DNA from: Candidatus Neomarinimicrobiota bacterium
Lineage (GTDB): Bacteria; Fidelibacterota; JAANXI01
Assembly (NCBI GenBank): GCA_021734025.1
Contig: JAIPJS010000003.1
Coordinates: forward strand, 156,332 to 220,331
Reading direction: 5' to 3'
DNA: 64,000 nt
Every line of letters begins with the position of its first letter. Positions within the stretch are counted from its first letter, which is position 1. This document shows, one piece after another, positions 54,776 to 63,882 of this stretch. The translations under genes and the position numbers were made by a program. The notes beneath the pieces are model-generated. The model had not been told where the DNA came from and did not search any database. It worked only from the letters and a program-made list of their open reading frames with translations.

Positions 54776-57496
54776 TTGAATCCCCGTACACTTGCAAACC
54801 CCGGCCTATTATTTCAAATAGTACTTATCGCCTCCCTGGTACTCCCCGGCGCTCTCACTTATGCCACCGCTCAGGGAAATGAAAATGGAAGCGAGATTGT
54901 GGCCACTTTTATTGCTCAGACTGAACAGTACGAATCTCACGCATTTCCGGGGATCACCTACAGGAAGATCAAACGCCCGAAAATCGGACTCGCGCTTTCC
55001 GGCGGCGGAATGAAAGGAATTGCCCACGCCGGAGTATTGCATGCACTCCGGAAAAATGATATTCCCATTGATAATATCACCGGCACCAGCGCAGGGAGCA
55101 TTATCGGTGGGTTGTACGCCCTCGGATATTCGGTGGAGGAAATCGACAGTATAGCCAAATCCATCGACTATGAAACCCTGTTTATCGATCAGACTCAACG
55201 CCGGAATTTGTTCATCAGCCAAAAGCAGCAGGCCAGCAAATACCTGATCGATGTCCGGTTTGATAGTTTGCGACCATATATACCTATCTCCATCACCCCC
55301 GGGCAGGGGATTGGCAGGGAACTGACATCGCTGTATATGCGATCACCGATGAATACTATCCGGAATTTCGACAATTACCGCGTCCGGTTCAGGGCGGTGG
55401 CGACTGCACTGGAAACGGGGAATCGGGTGGTGATTGGGCAGGGGGACTGGGTCCACGCAATAAGGGCGAGTATGTCAATCCCCATGGTGCTCGCGCCGGT
55501 GCGCTACCAGGGCCATCGGCTTATCGATGGAGGCGTCGCCGACAATATCCCGATTTCTCTTTCCAGAGATTTAGGGGCTGATATAGTTATCGCCGTGGAT
55601 GTTCGGGCTAAATTATACGAACCAAAGGAGTTGAAAAACCTGCTTACGGTGGCAGATCAGGTTATCAATATACTGATGAACACCAGCAGGGATGAAGCGC
55701 TGGATGAAGCCGACATCGTGATCTCTCCGAACTTCCAGGGCGACGTTGAATCTGCCGATACTCTGTCCGCTGAATATATCAGACGCGGATACAAAGCGGG
55801 CGAGCAAGCGGCGAAGCAGATCAGACAGAAGATTCAGGAGGTCACTCGAACAGATACCAATAAGTTCACACTGGATCGGGTCAATATTATCGGGAACAGC
55901 CATCTGACTGATGGCAATGTCCTCGAGATTGCCCGGCTCAACCAGGTGACATTCCCGGTACGACTCACTGGCAGCCGGATTGACTCATCGGTCACATATC
56001 TCATTGGCTCAGCATACTTCACTAACGCGGTAGCCGTTGTAAAATCCCAGGGGGATCGGAATATTCTGGAACTCCAGGTAAAGGAAAACCCGGTTACTCA
56101 ATCAGTGAATTTATCAGGCAACACGGTTTTTCCTGATTCAATTTTGAAGCGGCATCTAATGGCGATGGTTGGCGTGCCGTATAACCCTCAAATGCTCGAG
56201 GGGATGCTCACCAATCTGTTACACAGGTACCGGCGAGCGGGATATCCGCTGGCCAGGGTGGATAGCGTCCGTTGGAAGCCGGAGAACGGCGTTATATCCA
56301 TACAGGTATCGGAAGGGCAGGTCAATGCTATCCGGGTGGAAGGTAACCGAATTTCTCAGCGGTTTGTGGTGACCAGAGAAGTGAATTTCAATCCAGGCGA
56401 TCCGGTGCGGAACGATAGGGTTAATCGATCAATTACGAATATTTATAGCACAGAATTGTTTGATTATGCCGGCGTGGAGTTTATTCCGGCCCCGGAAAGC
56501 GATGGATGGGATGTTGTTTTTCACGTGTTGGAAAAACGATACCTGAGTACAAAATTCGGATATAAAGTCAATAATCAGCGGGGCAATGCCGGAATTATAA
56601 CTTTAGAGCACCAAAACTTTCGTGGACGAGGAGTGCGGGTATCAACCGAATTGAAGATGGGGACAGAGGAATTCTATGCCCATGGACATTATTCATCCAA
56701 CCGGCTATTCAAGTCGTATATCACCTATAATTTTGCGGTCGGATACGAATGGGACTGGCATCGGATTTACGAAGAGGAAAGCGACTTCCAGATAAGTAAT
56801 TTTACCATCGACCGGAGTTTCGTTTCCTATTCACTAGGTCACCAGATTGCCCGGCTCGGACTCGTCGATTTTACAGGGAAGGCGCAACGGGTCATAATTG
56901 GCGGTCCCGCATCGCTGGGAGATCGATACAATTCGGATTACACTCTGGTGAGTCTTGCTGCGAGTTCAGTGATCGACACAAAAGACCGGACAGTCTTTGC
57001 CCAGACGGGGAATTATCAGATGGTATCCTATGAAACGGCTTCCAAAACCATCGCCGGAGATCGGGGATTCAGCAGGTTCGAACTGCAGACGGATTGGTAC
57101 TTTACCTTCCTGGAAAGGAATACCATTCACCCAGGTATTCGGATTGGGGTAGGTGATCAGACGTTGCCATTTTCGGAGTGGTTTACGCTTGGCGGTATCG
57201 ATTCATTCTTTGGATTGCAGGAAATGCAGGTTCGGGGAAATAAGCTCTATCGGGGAAGCCTGGAATACCGATATCGTATGCCGGTCAGTTCACTGTTCGA
57301 CCTGAATTTTTATACCCGCTACGATATAGCTGCCTTCTCCAGGGAAGTCCTGTACGAAATTAGCCGGAAGGATTTTTTCCACGGGGTGGGAATCGGTGTT
57401 GGCGTCACAACTCCGGCCGGTCCGCTGAAACTCGGCTACGGGGAAACCTCGCGCGGAGACGATGCATTCTATTTCTATTTCGGATGGGATTTTTAA
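54776..57496 (+). CDS. Exported patatin fused to POTRA domains and an outer-membrane beta-barrel (type Vd-like)
   Basis: A 906-residue protein. A signal peptide (LFQIVLIASLVLPGALTYATAQ) leads into a patatin domain at about residues 65-350: LALSGGGMKGIAHAG, GTSAG with Ser105, and IDGGVADN with Asp251. Next come POTRA-like repeats (DRVNIIGNSHLTDGNVLEI, SVNLSGNTVFPDSILKRHL, IRVEGNRISQRFVV). The last 300 residues form a BamA/TpsB-like 16-strand-type barrel, ending GDDAFYFYFGWDF. PlpD of Pseudomonas has the same order and is the model of type Vd autotransporters, but with one POTRA. The start is a TTG preceded directly by an in-frame TAA, with no good ribosome-binding site. It is the only start that keeps the signal peptide. 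Confidence 0.9.
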   Translation: MNPRTLANPGLLFQIVLIASLVLPGALTYATAQGNENGSEIVATFIAQTEQYESHAFPGITYRKIKRPKIGLALSGGGMKGIAHAGVLHALRKNDIPIDNITGTSAGSIIGGLYALGYSVEEIDSIAKSIDYETLFIDQTQRRNLFISQKQQASKYLIDVRFDSLRPYIPISITPGQGIGRELTSLYMRSPMNTIRNFDNYRVRFRAVATALETGNRVVIGQGDWVHAIRASMSIPMVLAPVRYQGHRLIDGGVADNIPISLSRDLGADIVIAVDVRAKLYEPKELKNLLTVADQVINILMNTSRDEALDEADIVISPNFQGDVESADTLSAEYIRRGYKAGEQAAKQIRQKIQEVTRTDTNKFTLDRVNIIGNSHLTDGNVLEIARLNQVTFPVRLTGSRIDSSVTYLIGSAYFTNAVAVVKSQGDRNILELQVKENPVTQSVNLSGNTVFPDSILKRHLMAMVGVPYNPQMLEGMLTNLLHRYRRAGYPLARVDSVRWKPENGVISIQVSEGQVNAIRVEGNRISQRFVVTREVNFNPGDPVRNDRVNRSITNIYSTELFDYAGVEFIPAPESDGWDVVFHVLEKRYLSTKFGYKVNNQRGNAGIITLEHQNFRGRGVRVSTELKMGTEEFYAHGHYSSNRLFKSYITYNFAVGYEWDWHRIYEEESDFQISNFTIDRSFVSYSLGHQIARLGLVDFTGKAQRVIIGGPASLGDRYNSDYTLVSLAASSVIDTKDRTVFAQTGNYQMVSYETASKTIAGDRGFSRFELQTDWYFTFLERNTIHPGIRIGVGDQTLPFSEWFTLGGIDSFFGLQEMQVRGNKLYRGSLEYRYRMPVSSLFDLNFYTRYDIAAFSREVLYEISRKDFFHGVGIGVGVTTPAGPLKLGYGETSRGDDAFYFYFGWDF

Positions 57497-57844
57497 AAAA
57501 AGAATTGCACGCAGATAAACGCCAAAACACTTGATTATCACCAACCAAAAACCAAACAGAATATAAATTCAGTCACTCGTTTTTTAAGATTCCGACTAAG
57601 AAATTTTAACACTAAATATGTGGCCGATAAACTATGAATACCTAAAAAGTAGCGGTTGCTTTTATTGACTTAAATTATAGGCAACTTCTTTAAAAATTAG
57701 GTTTATACCATGTATATAGTGTGGCTTATAGAGAATTATTGCATAAAAATTCCATTAGAAATAGGAAAAATGCAAAAATGTTCACCTGTATATTGTGTCG
57801 GAATGTACTCTTAGTAACACCGAAAATTTAAAAAAACGCGAATT
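57497..57844. other. AT-rich gene-free interval between convergent genes
   Basis: A 348-base stretch between the patatin-barrel gene and menE, clearly richer in A and T than the surroundings. No gene, strong hairpin or repeat was found in it. Confidence 0.55.
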
Positions 57845-59314
57845 TTACTCAGGGGAAAATCGATCCCGAAGCGATGAACGTTTCACCTTTCCGGATGCTG
57901 TTCTCGGGAGTTCTTTTACGGTGAATAATTTCTTTGGATGTTTAAATCCTGCAAGATTTTCAAACCGTATTTTCAAAAGATCTGCTACTGAATTTTTTTC
58001 CGGATTATTTAAAATGACAGCCCCAACAACAATTTCATCCCACTCCGGATCGGGGATTCCGAACACGCAGATATCTTGGATTGCCGGGTGCGCCCGATAC
58101 ACCGATTCCACTTCAGCGGGGCTGATATTTTCGCCGCCGCTGACGATGCGATCTTCACGTCGTCCAACGGGATAGAGGTAACCATCGGAATCCACATATC
58201 CGTAATCACCGGTGAGCAGCCAGCCGTTTTTCAATCTCCCCTCGTTCGTTTCTGTAGCATCTAAATATCCGGATGTGACATTCGGCCCCCGTACGGCGAT
58301 TTCTCCTGTCTGACCTGTTTCCTTTTTTACACCGTCTCGGTCAATAATTTTGACCTGCATCATCGGAAGCGGTTTTCCGGAGGAGCCAAGTCTGCTTTTC
58401 ACTTCCCCTTTAGAAAGGGTAGTCAACTGCGAACTGGTTTCCGTCATTCCGTAGGTTGGACAAACCGGTATACCTTTTTCTATTGCAGCCTCTAACAGAT
58501 CCTGAGTAGCAGGGCCACCTCCGATGAGAGCGGCACGAAGATCATTTTCGCCAGAGAGGCCTTGGTTCAATAAACGCCGTAACATCGTGGGAACAAGGGA
58601 GGCCATGGTTATATCATCGGATTGAATGGAATGCATAGCACGGGACGCATCGAATTTTCGGTGAAGAACTACCGCTGTCCCGTAGATAGCTGACCGGATA
58701 AGTATGGAAAATCCGCCCATGTGATCCAACGGTAAAACGGTCAGCCACTTGTCATTTTCATCGACCCCCAGATTCAGAGCGGAAGCGATTGCACTGCTGG
58801 CCAGGTTCCACCACGTCAGGGAAACAGCTTTCGGCGTTCCGGTCGTTCCGGATGTGAGAAAAATTACGCCAGTCGAATCGGAAGGTAAATTTACCTCAGG
58901 CCATTCTACGGTCTTTCTGGGAAACAGCTCCACGGATGAGAGCGGAAGTGATTCTGTGTTGACGGTGGAGAGAGAAGAAAGTTCCAAAGTATCATCATAC
59001 ACTACCAGTTCAGGATCAATTAATGATAAATTTGCTTTGAGCTCCTCATGTGAAAACCGGTGATTGATCGGAGTGACTACACAATTAAGCAGGGTGACCG
59101 CATGGATTGCAATAACCTGGGCTGGTGAATTCTGGCTAATTATTGCGACCCTGGAACCGGATGAAATTCCCCTGGATTTTAGTTTCCTTGACAAGAGGAA
59201 TGATGCGGTAAAAAGTTGAGAATAGGTCCAGGATCGCTCTTCGCATTCCAGAGCGATGGATTCAGGCACTCTGCGGGCTGCTGAAAGCAGCCAGTGTGTA
59301 AATCCGGCCTTCAT
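57845..59314 (-). CDS. menE: o-Succinylbenzoate-CoA ligase
   Basis: A 489-residue acyl-adenylate ligase. The phosphate-binding loop LTSGTTGTPKAV is at residues 154-164, followed by PTYGMTETSS, the GDYGYVDSDGYLYPVGRREDRIVSGGENISP hinge region and the catalytic Lys in LPRTASGKVKR. Flanking by menC and menA identifies it as MenE, which activates o-succinylbenzoate with CoA in menaquinone synthesis. Its start overlaps the stop of menC by four bases. It is the last gene of the cluster. Confidence 0.93.
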   Translation of the reverse strand: MKAGFTHWLLSAARRVPESIALECEERSWTYSQLFTASFLLSRKLKSRGISSGSRVAIISQNSPAQVIAIHAVTLLNCVVTPINHRFSHEELKANLSLIDPELVVYDDTLELSSLSTVNTESLPLSSVELFPRKTVEWPEVNLPSDSTGVIFLTSGTTGTPKAVSLTWWNLASSAIASALNLGVDENDKWLTVLPLDHMGGFSILIRSAIYGTAVVLHRKFDASRAMHSIQSDDITMASLVPTMLRRLLNQGLSGENDLRAALIGGGPATQDLLEAAIEKGIPVCPTYGMTETSSQLTTLSKGEVKSRLGSSGKPLPMMQVKIIDRDGVKKETGQTGEIAVRGPNVTSGYLDATETNEGRLKNGWLLTGDYGYVDSDGYLYPVGRREDRIVSGGENISPAEVESVYRAHPAIQDICVFGIPDPEWDEIVVGAVILNNPEKNSVADLLKIRFENLAGFKHPKKLFTVKELPRTASGKVKRSSLRDRFSPE

Positions 59315-60405
59315 TTGACAAACAATTCACCCAAATCCGAGTCGACCTCGACTCCAAGACCAGGAGAATCCGGTATAATAACTTTACCATCTTGCGTGGT
59401 GTAGCTCATTTCGGCAAAATCAGCCTGCAGGTATCCATCCGCGAGCCCGTGGGTTTCGCCCGGAAGAAAAGCGGCAGCCAGCTGGCATGCCATTGCACGT
59501 CCAACTGTAGTATCGAACACAGATGTCAGGACAACACGCATATTGTGAGATTCGGCGAATTTTATCGCTTCGATAGTTGTCCGGACACCGAGAAAACCCG
59601 GTTTCAGGATAATGACATCGGCTGCTCGTCTGTCAGTAATTTTTTTCACCGACTCGAGCGTGCGTGCATCTTCGTCTGCAGCAATGGGAATCGGAGAATT
59701 CTTCTTCAGTTTAGCAAGCGCAGTTAAATCCCCTGCAGGGATCGGTTGTTCACAATATTCGATATCGTATTCTGCGAGTTGCGTAAGATTGTCAAATGCC
59801 GCCTCCGGCGCCCATGCCTGATTGGCGTCGAGTCGGAGTTGAATACTTTCCGGTACGGATTCGCGCAACACACGAATACAGGCGAGATCTTCCTGAAAGT
59901 GGGCTCTGCCGATTTTGATCTTCAAGACCCGGAATCCGGCCTCAACCAGTTCTCTGGCAGCAGTAAGCGTCTTCTTTTGTGAATGCTGGCCGATTGTTCC
60001 GTTTACATCTATGGAACGGGCGGGATTCGTTGAAAGGAGGGCTGCTACAGGTTTTTTCGTAAATTGACCTGCCAAATCCCAAAGTGCTGTATCAAGCGCA
60101 TACTGTAACGTAGGTAATTCTGAAGTAAGCAACTCCGGAATTTGCATATGTTCGAATTCCACGGGAATCGTTACCGGTGTTTGTTTTATCTGGTCCTGCA
60201 AACGATGAATCTCATGTATGACATCTTCTGAAAATTCTGTCGAGAATCCTGACAGGGGAGCGGCCTCTCCGACGCCGGACACCTCACTTTCGGTGTCCAA
60301 CCATATGAGAACCCCCTTTCGGAAATATATTACGCCTGAAGCCGTTCTGAGGGGCTTTACGAAGGGAATCCGATACGGTTTATATCGTATTCCGGTGATG
60401 TTCAC
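59311..60405 (-). CDS. menC: o-Succinylbenzoate synthase
   Basis: A 364-residue enolase-superfamily enzyme. The catalytic KxK is in VLKIKIGRA, with metal ligands in LRLDANQAW, YCEQPIP and AADEDAR, and the second Lys in ILKPGFLG. Position between menA and menE with four-base overlaps on both sides fixes its role as MenC, which dehydrates SHCHC to o-succinylbenzoate. Without that context it could be taken for a dipeptide epimerase, like the protein at 51137. Confidence 0.92.
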   Translation of the reverse strand: MNITGIRYKPYRIPFVKPLRTASGVIYFRKGVLIWLDTESEVSGVGEAAPLSGFSTEFSEDVIHEIHRLQDQIKQTPVTIPVEFEHMQIPELLTSELPTLQYALDTALWDLAGQFTKKPVAALLSTNPARSIDVNGTIGQHSQKKTLTAARELVEAGFRVLKIKIGRAHFQEDLACIRVLRESVPESIQLRLDANQAWAPEAAFDNLTQLAEYDIEYCEQPIPAGDLTALAKLKKNSPIPIAADEDARTLESVKKITDRRAADVIILKPGFLGVRTTIEAIKFAESHNMRVVLTSVFDTTVGRAMACQLAAAFLPGETHGLADGYLQADFAEMSYTTQDGKVIIPDSPGLGVEVDSDLGELFVK

Positions 60406-61295
60406 AATAGTAGACCGATCGAGAAGAGAATGCCGAAGATGAGTGAAAACTGTGCCGTCCGTTCTAACAAAGGATTTAGCGCTTTACCGCAGGTGTCGGA
60501 ATAGAGGGTACGAAGATTCTTTACTGCAATTGGGAGGGAAAGCAAGGGGAGGAGAATAAACAAGGAGAAATCGTACACAAACAACAGGAAGACCGGTACG
60601 ACGTAGCTCAGGAATAATAAAATGAGGTATTCCATCCGGCTGCCGGAGTGACCTATTATTACAGCAAGCGTATTTTTTCCCGTCTCCCGGTCAGTCTTGA
60701 TATCCCGATAGTTATTTACCACGAGAATATTGGTTATCAGGGCACCAGCTGGTATTGCCACAAGCACGCTTAAAGTCGTTATCTGAAGCGCCTGGACATA
60801 ATATGTGCCGACCGTGGCTACGAGTCCAAAGAAGATGAACACGAACAGGTCCCCGAGGCCATTATACGCCAGCGGATAGGGTCCGCCGGTATAGGCGATC
60901 CCTGCAGCGATGGAGCAGAGACCGATCGCAAGTACCGGCCATCCCGCAATCCAGATAAGATACAGTCCGACCGGGACTGTCAGACCGAATGCGGTGACCG
61001 TTCCCCAGAACATCTCTTGCTCCGATATCCATTGGTTTGCCACCGCGCGCTCCGGGCCAAGCCGTTGTTCAGTATCCATGCCTGCCTTGAAGTCCAGGAG
61101 GTCGTTGGCGAAGTTGGTCCCAATCTGGATGAGCAGGGCGCAGAACAGCGCCGCAAGGGCTGGCCCGGGCGTAAACGCGCTATCGTGAAACGCGACCGCA
61201 CTGCCAATGAGTACCGGCATAACCGCTGCCGGGAGGGTCTTCGGCCGGGAGGCGAGGAACCAGGCTTTGGGTTTGGTTGGTACTGTTCCTTCCAC
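60402..61295 (-). CDS. menA: 1,4-Dihydroxy-2-naphthoate polyprenyltransferase
   Basis: A 297-residue membrane protein with about eight or nine helices of the UbiA family. The prenyl-diphosphate/Mg motifs are NFANDLLDFKAGMD (residues 61-74) and NNYRDIKTDRETGKNT. MenA attaches the polyprenyl tail to dihydroxynaphthoate in the inner membrane, giving demethylmenaquinone. It overlaps menC by four bases downstream. Upstream lies a 578-base repeat-rich gap before menB. Confidence 0.93.
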   Translation of the reverse strand: MEGTVPTKPKAWFLASRPKTLPAAVMPVLIGSAVAFHDSAFTPGPALAALFCALLIQIGTNFANDLLDFKAGMDTEQRLGPERAVANQWISEQEMFWGTVTAFGLTVPVGLYLIWIAGWPVLAIGLCSIAAGIAYTGGPYPLAYNGLGDLFVFIFFGLVATVGTYYVQALQITTLSVLVAIPAGALITNILVVNNYRDIKTDRETGKNTLAVIIGHSGSRMEYLILLFLSYVVPVFLLFVYDFSLFILLPLLSLPIAVKNLRTLYSDTCGKALNPLLERTAQFSLIFGILFSIGLLL

Positions 61296-61421
61296 TATTG
61301 ATGATTCCTAACCTTTATCACAATTTACCTCTTAATTGGAGTTTAACCGGAAAGTGTCAATGTGTTCCTGTGTTTCCAAAAGGGATCCCTTCGGGGCAAG
61401 TGTTCCTGTAACGGCGTTTTA

Positions 61422-61455
61422 TAGTGTTATAGTGTTATTGTGTTATCGTGATAGT
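61422..61455. repeat. GTGTTAT-type short tandem stretch
   Basis: Four to five degenerate units of (A/T/C)GTGTTAT in a row. A similar stretch is at 63621-63667 in the other men spacer. The units are seven to nine bases long and not exact. Confidence 0.6.
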
Positions 61456-61797
61456 GCTGGTAGTCGCGGCTTTAGCCGCTTTTGTTGTCCTTGGTTGTTA
61501 TATGGTAAATCGTTCATAAGCATTCAATTTCCCTCTGGATCCCTGCTGATTATAATAAAACTCACCACTAACTACGAACAACCAACAGATTTTCACTTCT
61601 TCAATCTTCACTTTTCATTTTTAATTCCGGGTGTTGGGGGGGCACCTGGAAATTGGACAATGGGAATTCTGCCACAAAGGAATCCCTGAGGGACTGATGG
61701 AAATTCAATCTGTTCCGATTTCCCATAATTTCATTCTTCATTCCCGATGTTGGTTTGGGTAGTAGGGATGCTCGCAAATCGATGATTGATGAGTGAA

Positions 61798-61829
61798 CTG
61801 TCGGCGACGCTGTAAGCGATCACCGACAG
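61798..61829 (-). repeat. 32-bp dispersed hairpin repeat, copy 3
   Basis: Read on the minus strand it starts CTGTCGGTGA and ends TCGCCGACAG, exactly as copy 1 at 54492, and differs from that copy at only 3 of 32 positions, all in the inner part. The two sites are 7.3 kb apart and otherwise unrelated. Confidence 0.85.
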
Positions 61830-61873
61830 CAGGTGGGAGGCCATCCTTATACCCTATACCTCTATACCCATCT

Positions 61874-62707
61874 TTACGGCAGCCGAGGTTTATCTTTGAA
61901 ATTCGGCTTCCGTTTCTCCAAATAGGCATTCTTGCCTTCCTGGCCCTCTTCGGTCATATAGAAGAGCAGGGTGGCGTTGCCAGCAAGCTCCTGGATGCCC
62001 GCCTGACCGTCCAGTTCGGCGTTGAAGGCGGATTTGAGGCAGCGGATCGCCAGCGGACTTTTTTCTAGGATTTCACGCGCCCACTGGACGCCTTCTTCCT
62101 CGAGTTTATCCACAGAAACTACGGTATTGACTAATCCCATATCCAACGCTTCCTGCGCATCATACTGGCGGCACAAATACCAGATCTCACGCGCCTTTTT
62201 CTGCCCCACGCTCCGGGCCAGATAGCTGGCGCCGAATCCGCCATCGAAGCTGCCGACCTTCGGGCCAGTCTGCCCAAAGATGGCGTTCTCAGCAGCGATG
62301 GTCAGATCACAGACCACATGCAGGACGTGTCCGCCGCCGATTGCGTAGCCCGCTACCAGCGCGATCACCGGGATCGGCATGGAACGGATGAGTTTCTGCA
62401 AATCCAGCACATTCAGGCGAGGCACGCCGTCATCACCGACGTAGCCGGCATCCCCACGCACCTTCTGATCACCGCCGGAGCAAAACGCGTATTTCCCATC
62501 TTTGGCAGGACCGGCGCCGGCCAGCAGGACACATCCGATTTCCTGATCCTCCCGAGCGTCAGCAAAGGCGTTGTGCATCTCCTGCACCGTCACCGGAGTG
62601 AAAGCATTCCGCACTTCCGGCCGGTTGATGGTCACCTTGGCAATGCCCTCCGCCTTTTCGTAGATAATATCCTGGTAATCCCCGAACTGTTGCCACTCTA
62701 TGGACAT
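61874..62707 (-). CDS. menB: 1,4-Dihydroxy-2-naphthoyl-CoA synthase
   Basis: A 277-residue crotonase-fold enzyme. MenB signatures are [58 protein letters not shown] and the C-terminal [18 protein letters not shown]. It closes the second naphthoate ring from o-succinylbenzoyl-CoA. It is 15 bases downstream of menH and in the same direction. The product is well conserved and complete. Confidence 0.96.
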   Translation of the reverse strand: MSIEWQQFGDYQDIIYEKAEGIAKVTINRPEVRNAFTPVTVQEMHNAFADAREDQEIGCVLLAGAGPAKDGKYAFCSGGDQKVRGDAGYVGDDGVPRLNVLDLQKLIRSMPIPVIALVAGYAIGGGHVLHVVCDLTIAAENAIFGQTGPKVGSFDGGFGASYLARSVGQKKAREIWYLCRQYDAQEALDMGLVNTVVSVDKLEEEGVQWAREILEKSPLAIRCLKSAFNAELDGQAGIQELAGNATLLFYMTEEGQEGKNAYLEKRKPNFKDKPRLP

Positions 62708-62722
62708 ATATTCCCCCTCTGC

Positions 62723-63550
62723 TTATTCGTCGATTTCGCGATAGAATTGTCCCGTAATTTCAACAAATTTTGTCGGACGTTCAAAGTGAATATTGTGGCC
62801 TGCATCCTCTACCACGACTGATTGCGTCTTCGGTAACGCATGCGCCATTTCTACGTGAGTTTCAATATGAGATTTATCCAGTTCACCCGTTATCAACAAG
62901 ATCGGCATTACCATGTCCTGAAGATCTTCCCAGAGATGGGGCATGGCTCCGCGGCCCATACCTTCCAAACTATTCGCCAGTCCGATGGAGGATTGATGCA
63001 GCCGGATTTGTCTGGCTTTTTCAAGTTTCTCTTCGGCGACAGCCCCCTGAGACTCGAATATTGGATGGTTCATCCATCGTTCCACAAAGGCATCGATTGG
63101 ATTCCGCCGGATAAACCGGGCCATCTGCCGATCCCGCTTCAGTCGTTCTGCCCGTTTCCTGTCATTCGCTATCCCGGGAGTAGTACTCTCCAGTACCATG
63201 GAATTCACAAGTTCCGGATATGCTTTTGCCAGAGAAAGAAGGACGCGTCCCCCCATGGAATAGCCAATCCAGTGCGCTGAAGATATACCAATCTGTGCCA
63301 AAAGGCCCGCGACTTGTTCCACACAGTGCACCATGGAATAATATCCCAAATCCACAGGAGCGTCGCTCTTTCCATGCCCGATTAAATCAATTGCTACTGG
63401 TTGGAAATCTTGGGTGTAATATGGCAGCAGCGGTTTCCAATCCTCCGAAGACAACGTAAAGCCGTGGAGGAATATCAGGGGAGGGCGGTCAACAGCGGGA
63501 TCGTGATCGCCTTCAATATTCAAAGATACGGAGCCTGTAGAGATATACAT
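62723..63550 (-). CDS. menH: SHCHC synthase MenH-like alpha/beta hydrolase
   Basis: A 275-residue alpha/beta hydrolase. The oxyanion loop is FLHGFTLSSEDW, the nucleophile is Ser98 in WIGYSMGGR, and the His is in EDAGHNIHFERP. MenH removes pyruvate from SEPHCHC to give SHCHC, after MenD and before MenC. The family is broad, but the position between menD and menB makes MenH the best reading. Upstream is a 332-base gap with hairpin repeats, then the end of menD. Confidence 0.88.
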   Translation of the reverse strand: MYISTGSVSLNIEGDHDPAVDRPPLIFLHGFTLSSEDWKPLLPYYTQDFQPVAIDLIGHGKSDAPVDLGYYSMVHCVEQVAGLLAQIGISSAHWIGYSMGGRVLLSLAKAYPELVNSMVLESTTPGIANDRKRAERLKRDRQMARFIRRNPIDAFVERWMNHPIFESQGAVAEEKLEKARQIRLHQSSIGLANSLEGMGRGAMPHLWEDLQDMVMPILLITGELDKSHIETHVEMAHALPKTQSVVVEDAGHNIHFERPTKFVEITGQFYREIDE

Positions 63551-63759
63551 ATCCAGGGTTAGGCGCAGTGCCGTTGTTTCTTAATCCTAATCTTACTCTT
63601 AATCGGTGTTTTTCGAAAAGGTGTTATTATGTTACTGTGTTTGGGTGTTATCGTGTTATTGTTATAAACGTCCTGTGTCTGGTGTCTTCTGTCTTTCATC
63701 TAAAAGAGCGAGTTTGTTGGAAGTCTCTGCTTTCGCTGGTTCTCACCCGGTCCATCTCC

Positions 63760-63782
63760 GCCTTGGAATGAGATTCCAAGGC
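63760..63782. repeat. Short hairpin repeat, 10-bp stem, type A
   Basis: GCCTTGGAAT pairs perfectly with ATTCCAAGGC around the loop GAG. It shares design with the next hairpin at 63794: same stem length, loop of three, and the stem ends GCCT...AAT. The two differ at two positions on each arm, and the changes keep pairing. Confidence 0.8.
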
Positions 63783-63793
63783 TTTTAGTATCA

Positions 63794-63816
63794 GCCTCGC
63801 AATCTCATTGCGAGGC
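63794..63816. repeat. Short hairpin repeat, 10-bp stem, type A
   Basis: GCCTCGCAAT pairs perfectly with ATTGCGAGGC around the loop CTC. It lies 11 bases after its relative at 63760-63782. Confidence 0.8.
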
Positions 63817-63842
63817 AGGCTACTCCCACAAATCTAATTATC

Positions 63843-63878
63843 TCCCGCTTAAACCCGCTACGCGGAATTTAAGCGGGA
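63843..63878. repeat. Hairpin repeat, related to the one at 42633
   Basis: TCCCGCTTAAA (63843-63853) pairs with TTTAAGCGGGA (63868-63878), with a GC-rich inner part CCGC/GCGG. Its outer arms and right flank (TTAATCATA) match the hairpin at 42633-42669. It begins five bases past the menD stop on the minus strand and may end that transcript or protect its 3' end. Confidence 0.7.
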
Positions 63879-63882
63879 TTAA

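Larger units (their letters stand above)
61296..61873. other. Repeat-rich gene-free interval inside the men cluster
   Basis: A 578-base gap between menA and menB without a gene. It contains a GTGTTAT-like tandem stretch (61422-61455), the perfect palindrome GCGGCT-TT-AGCCGC (61466-61479) and a copy of the 32-base hairpin repeat (61798-61829). The tandem type also occurs in the menH-menD gap. Confidence 0.7.
63551..63882. other. Gene-free spacer between menD and menH with three hairpins
   Basis: A 332-base interval with no gene. It contains a GTGTTAT-rich stretch (63621-63667) and three strong hairpins in a row at 63760-63782, 63794-63816 and 63843-63878, listed separately. Confidence 0.7.

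Noticed and set aside
61422-61455. Possible CRISPR or satellite array in the men spacer
   Set aside because: Units are seven to nine bases, inexact and without spacers, so this is simple tandem sequence and not CRISPR.
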